NCBI GenBank assembly: GCA_905234175.1
Contig: CAJOGX010000002.1
Span: 34,842 to 98,841 of the forward strand
Direction: 5' to 3'
Source: an uncultured Selenomonadaceae bacterium
GTDB lineage: Bacteria; Bacillota; Negativicutes; Selenomonadales; Selenomonadaceae
Length of the DNA: 64,000 nt
Shown here: in pieces, positions 61,863 to 64,000 of the stretch
Layout of the letters: each line of letters begins with the position of its first letter
Position numbering within the stretch: position 1 is the stretch's first letter
Program-made: the position numbers and the translations under genes
Notes under the pieces: generated by a model
Seen by the model: the letters and a program-made list of their open reading frames with translations, nothing else
The model's database searches: none
What the model was told of the DNA's origin: nothing

Positions 61863-62774
61863 TTACGCCCTGTAAACTTCCTCGCCGTCGACGATTGTAG
61901 CGACGATACCTGCCTTCTCGATTTTTGCAATATCGTCGTGGAGGAAATCGCAGCTGCAAACCGTCATGTTGGCGATTTTGCCGAACTCGATTGATCCGAG
62001 GCGGTGTTCCTGACGAATCTGGCGGGCGACGTTGATAGTCATTGCGCGCAGAGACTGTTCGCGGGTGATAGCTTCCTTCGGGTTGCGCTGAGTTTCGGGA
62101 CCGCCGTTCCATTCCTTCGGGAAGGCGCGGGTTTCAGCCATGAAAAAGCTGTATTTGATACTCATATTTGGCGAAACGGGATAGTCCGAGTGGAAAACGA
62201 CGTTCGCGCCGGCGTCGAAGAAAGATTTAATCGGGTAAGTCTCTTCCGCCATTTCCTTGCCGATGTATTCGATGTCCATTCTGTAGGCGCTTTCGTCCTT
62301 GCCGACCCAGAGCGGCGCCGTAGCCGGAATGGAGCGGGTTTGACCCATGAGCTTAATCTCTTCGTCACGGACGTACTGCAGGTGAGCCATAACGTTGCGC
62401 TGATCCATATCGCCGGTGATTTTTTCCGCGTCAGCGATACAGCCAAGCAGGAAGTGCGTCGCGCCGTCGCCTATGGAATGAGCGTGCACGCTGAACCCTT
62501 CCCTGTCCGCCGCCGTAAGCAGCTCAACTACTTTGTCATGGTTGTTGAAACGTTCCAGCCCGTGATAGCCAGGCTTGTCAAGGTAATCGCCAATCATCCA
62601 GGCAGTATGCGCCTCGATAACGCCGTCAAGGAAAATCTTTATACCAAAGACGTTGAAATATTCGCCGCTGTATTTCGCGCGTTCCTCGGCGACGCGGGCA
62701 ACTTCCGCCGTCGGATTTTCAACGTTGTCGACGAGGTACATATAGCCGTAGGTGCGCAGTTTCAGCTTGCCTTC
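61863..62774 (-). pseudogene. Amidohydrolase remnant, C-terminal part
   Basis: The longest open piece of a YtcJ-type (amidohydrolase 3) gene that spans 61863-63500. It is in the same frame as the two upstream pieces, separated by the TAG at 62775-62777; the first internal ATG is 62741. Visible: FGIKIFLDGVIEAHTAWM, VHAHSIGDGATHFLL, AHLQYVRDEEIKLMG, VVFHSDYPVSPN and SIEFGKIANMTV, which cover the later metal and catalytic residues. As an ORF of 292 codons from 62741 it could be expressed but would lack the first HxH metal pair. Confidence 0.72.
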
Positions 62775-63230
62775 CTACTCCAGCTCGTAATAGGCTCTGT
62801 CGGTTTTCGCGTAGGGAATGATAACGCCAGCGTCGCCGACGGCGGTGTAGCCGTTTTTGAAAGCGATGTCCTGCCACGCAAGCAAATATTCCTTGGCGTA
62901 TTCAACCGAGGAGGGGAGATTGTTAGCAACCTGGAACACGGGCACTTCGCAAATGTAACCGTCGGGGTTGCCGTCCTTGTCAACGTGAACCTGGTCGTAG
63001 CCCATTTTCTTAGCGTAAGCCGCGTCAATGTCGGCCCATTCGAGCGCCTTCGTGTTGAGCAGCATTGAATGCCCGCCGGAAGTGTGCATAATCAGCGGCT
63101 TATCGGAGCAAATTTCGTCCAGATACGTTTTGTTGACGTACTCGCTGCTTTCGTTCCAGTTGCCCGCCACGTAAACTTCGCGCTGTGGATTCTTCGCAAT
63201 GAAGTCCTTGATAATTTCGCGGTATTTGGC
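62775..63230 (-). pseudogene. Amidohydrolase remnant, middle part
   Basis: The middle of the interrupted amidohydrolase, between the in-frame TAA at 63231-63233 and the TAG at 62775-62777. Text such as REVYVAGNWNESSEY, PLIMHTSGGHSMLLNTKAL and GYTAVGDAGVIIPYAKTD aligns with this family (the GHSMLLNTKAL phrase is typical). The sense is continuous with both neighbours, so the stops are point mutations rather than gene boundaries. Confidence 0.72.
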
Positions 63231-63500
63231 TTAGTCGGTTACAAGGCCAGCCTTCGCGAGGTTCGCCTGCCCGACAGCACGGTCGCCGGCAAGATAGGGG
63301 TGGCAGTGCGCTTCGAGGAAACCAGGATAAACGAAATTGTCGCCGTAATCCAAAATCTGCGCGTCGTCACCGGCGAGTTTCTTCGCTTCCGCCGCGTCGC
63401 CAATATAAACAAAAACGCCGTCCTTAACAAACGCCGCCTTCGCAGTGGGCTTGCGTTCGTCCATGGTGATGATGTTACCGAGAACAATAGCTTTTTTCAT
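63231..63500 (-). pseudogene. Amidohydrolase remnant, N-terminal part
   Basis: An 89-residue start of the interrupted amidohydrolase 3 gene. It begins MKKAIVLGNIITMDERKPTAKA and reaches the first metal motif, HCHPY (GFLEAHCHPYLAGD), before the TAA stop after GLVTD. In a working gene the sequence would run directly on to AKYREIIKDFIAKNP. Amidohydrolase 3 enzymes cleave C-N or C-O bonds in diverse small molecules; the substrate is unknown. Confidence 0.72.
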
Positions 63501-63548
63501 GATGTAAGTCTTCTTTTTATTTTTGAGGGCATGAACCCGTTCGTTGGC

Positions 63549-64000
63549 TTATTTTTCGTAGAGATAGCGCAGGGCGCTCAGATTTTCCGTGTTCAAATCT
63601 TTGTGAAGTGCGCAGCCTTTGGAATTGAGTTCCATGGTCTGACGGCTGCCGACGGAATATTTTTCCCAGCGCGGGATAAGTTCATTGTCGGGTCTGCCGG
63701 TTGCCGCGAAGGCCGCCCACGTCGTTTGAATAATTTTTACGAGATTCGGCGCGGGGTTCGGCTCAAGATAATTCGACACGCCGAAAGTATACGGCAGGTC
63801 AATCGTGTGGCAGGCGCGCATTTCCTTATCCGCCGCGTATTCGCTGAAAAGATAGTAATAAACGTCGTCGAACTTCGACTGATATTCCGCCGACAGCTCC
63901 TGCCCAACGAGCCAGTCAACCTGATTCGTGAACTCAATGAAATTTTCTTTGGTATCCGGCCGATTGTTCAGCCACGCCTGATAGACTTCCTCCGGCGTTT
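63549..64000 (-). CDS. Type B carboxylesterase, C-terminal part (5' end outside window)
   Basis: An open frame entering from the right edge and ending at 63549, about 150 codons visible. It contains VYQAWLNNRPDTKENFIEF, then YYYLFSEYAADKEMRACHTIDLPYTFGV, where the His is the catalytic His of the carboxylesterase fold (family form H-x-x-D-L-P-Y-x-F-G), followed by TTWAAFAATGRPDNELIPRWEKY. It appears intact as far as seen, unlike the related remnant at 58990-60963. N-terminal architecture (membrane part or signal peptide) cannot be judged. Confidence 0.88.
   Translation of the reverse strand, partial: TPEEVYQAWLNNRPDTKENFIEFTNQVDWLVGQELSAEYQSKFDDVYYYLFSEYAADKEMRACHTIDLPYTFGVSNYLEPNPAPNLVKIIQTTWAAFAATGRPDNELIPRWEKYSVGSRQTMELNSKGCALHKDLNTENLSALRYLYEK

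Noticed and set aside
62775..63233. In-frame TAA and TAG considered as recoded codons
   Set aside because: Both codons, and TGA, end intact genes throughout the window, and neighbouring genes carry frameshifts, so decay is simpler.

Overview
The window looks like chromosomal DNA of a diderm Firmicute (class Negativicutes, probably Selenomonadales). It carries a lipopolysaccharide set (kdsA, kdsB, kdsC, kdsD, a WaaA-LpxK fusion, an LpxL-type acyltransferase, gmhA, lptA, lptB, lptC and one LptF/G permease) beside genes of Firmicute character (CsaB, the DUF881/small-basic-protein pair next to ftsZ, DUF5693, HemZ, DUF212, Cse60-like small proteins). Many genes begin with TTG or GTG behind a strong Shine-Dalgarno sequence, and several promoters are of the extended -10 type (TGnTATAAT). 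I saw no rRNA, tRNA, CRISPR array, insertion sequence or prophage. The class assignment is inference from gene content, not from a phylogeny.

Layout. 1-682: 3' part of RNase Z. 768-8634: a one-directional accessory island on the minus strand with a cyclophilin-like secreted protein, two tandem cinnamoyl-esterase-like hydrolases, a YcjY-like hydrolase, flavodoxin, a LysR regulator, and an overlapping operon of YqhD-like alcohol dehydrogenase, Tat-exported amidohydrolase, DJ-1/Hsp31 protein and 4-OT tautomerase. It looks like a system for handling carbonyl or phenolic compounds. 8754-12462: motility genes (cheX, a small orphan, flgD, fliK with tandem repeats). 12590-22530: secA, prfB with its programmed frameshift, a cupin, DUF2993, DUF5693, csaB, a dicarboxylate/amino-acid symporter with an odd N-terminal domain, and a small double-glycine-leader peptide gene. 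22642-26706: phoH, ybeY, era, DUF212, DUF502, recO. 26730-26838: three consecutive hairpins between converging operons.

26849-40108 (minus) is an envelope block: ftsZ, sbp, DUF881, ftsQ, a MurC-Ddl fusion, LptF/G, two Cse60-like genes, lptB, lptA, lptC, the acyltransferase and the four Kdo genes. A hybrid histidine kinase and a solute-binding lipoprotein (40266-43526) separate it from the WaaA-LpxK fusion (43547-46042). 46104-54270: a PIG-L-like protein, L,D-transpeptidase, polA, gmhA, fur, hemZ. 54254-58916: a PARG-like TIGR02452 protein, hisS, a lytic transglycosylase, aspS.

58990-64000 (minus) is a decaying accessory region: a membrane-anchored carboxylesterase broken by two frameshifts, a small membrane gene broken at a homopolymer, an amidohydrolase interrupted by two in-frame stops, and the end of a second carboxylesterase that runs off the window.

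Together the core genes join division (FtsZ/FtsQ), peptidoglycan precursor synthesis (MurC-Ddl), Kdo-lipid A synthesis and LPS export in one neighbourhood, as expected for an organism that must coordinate wall and outer-membrane growth.
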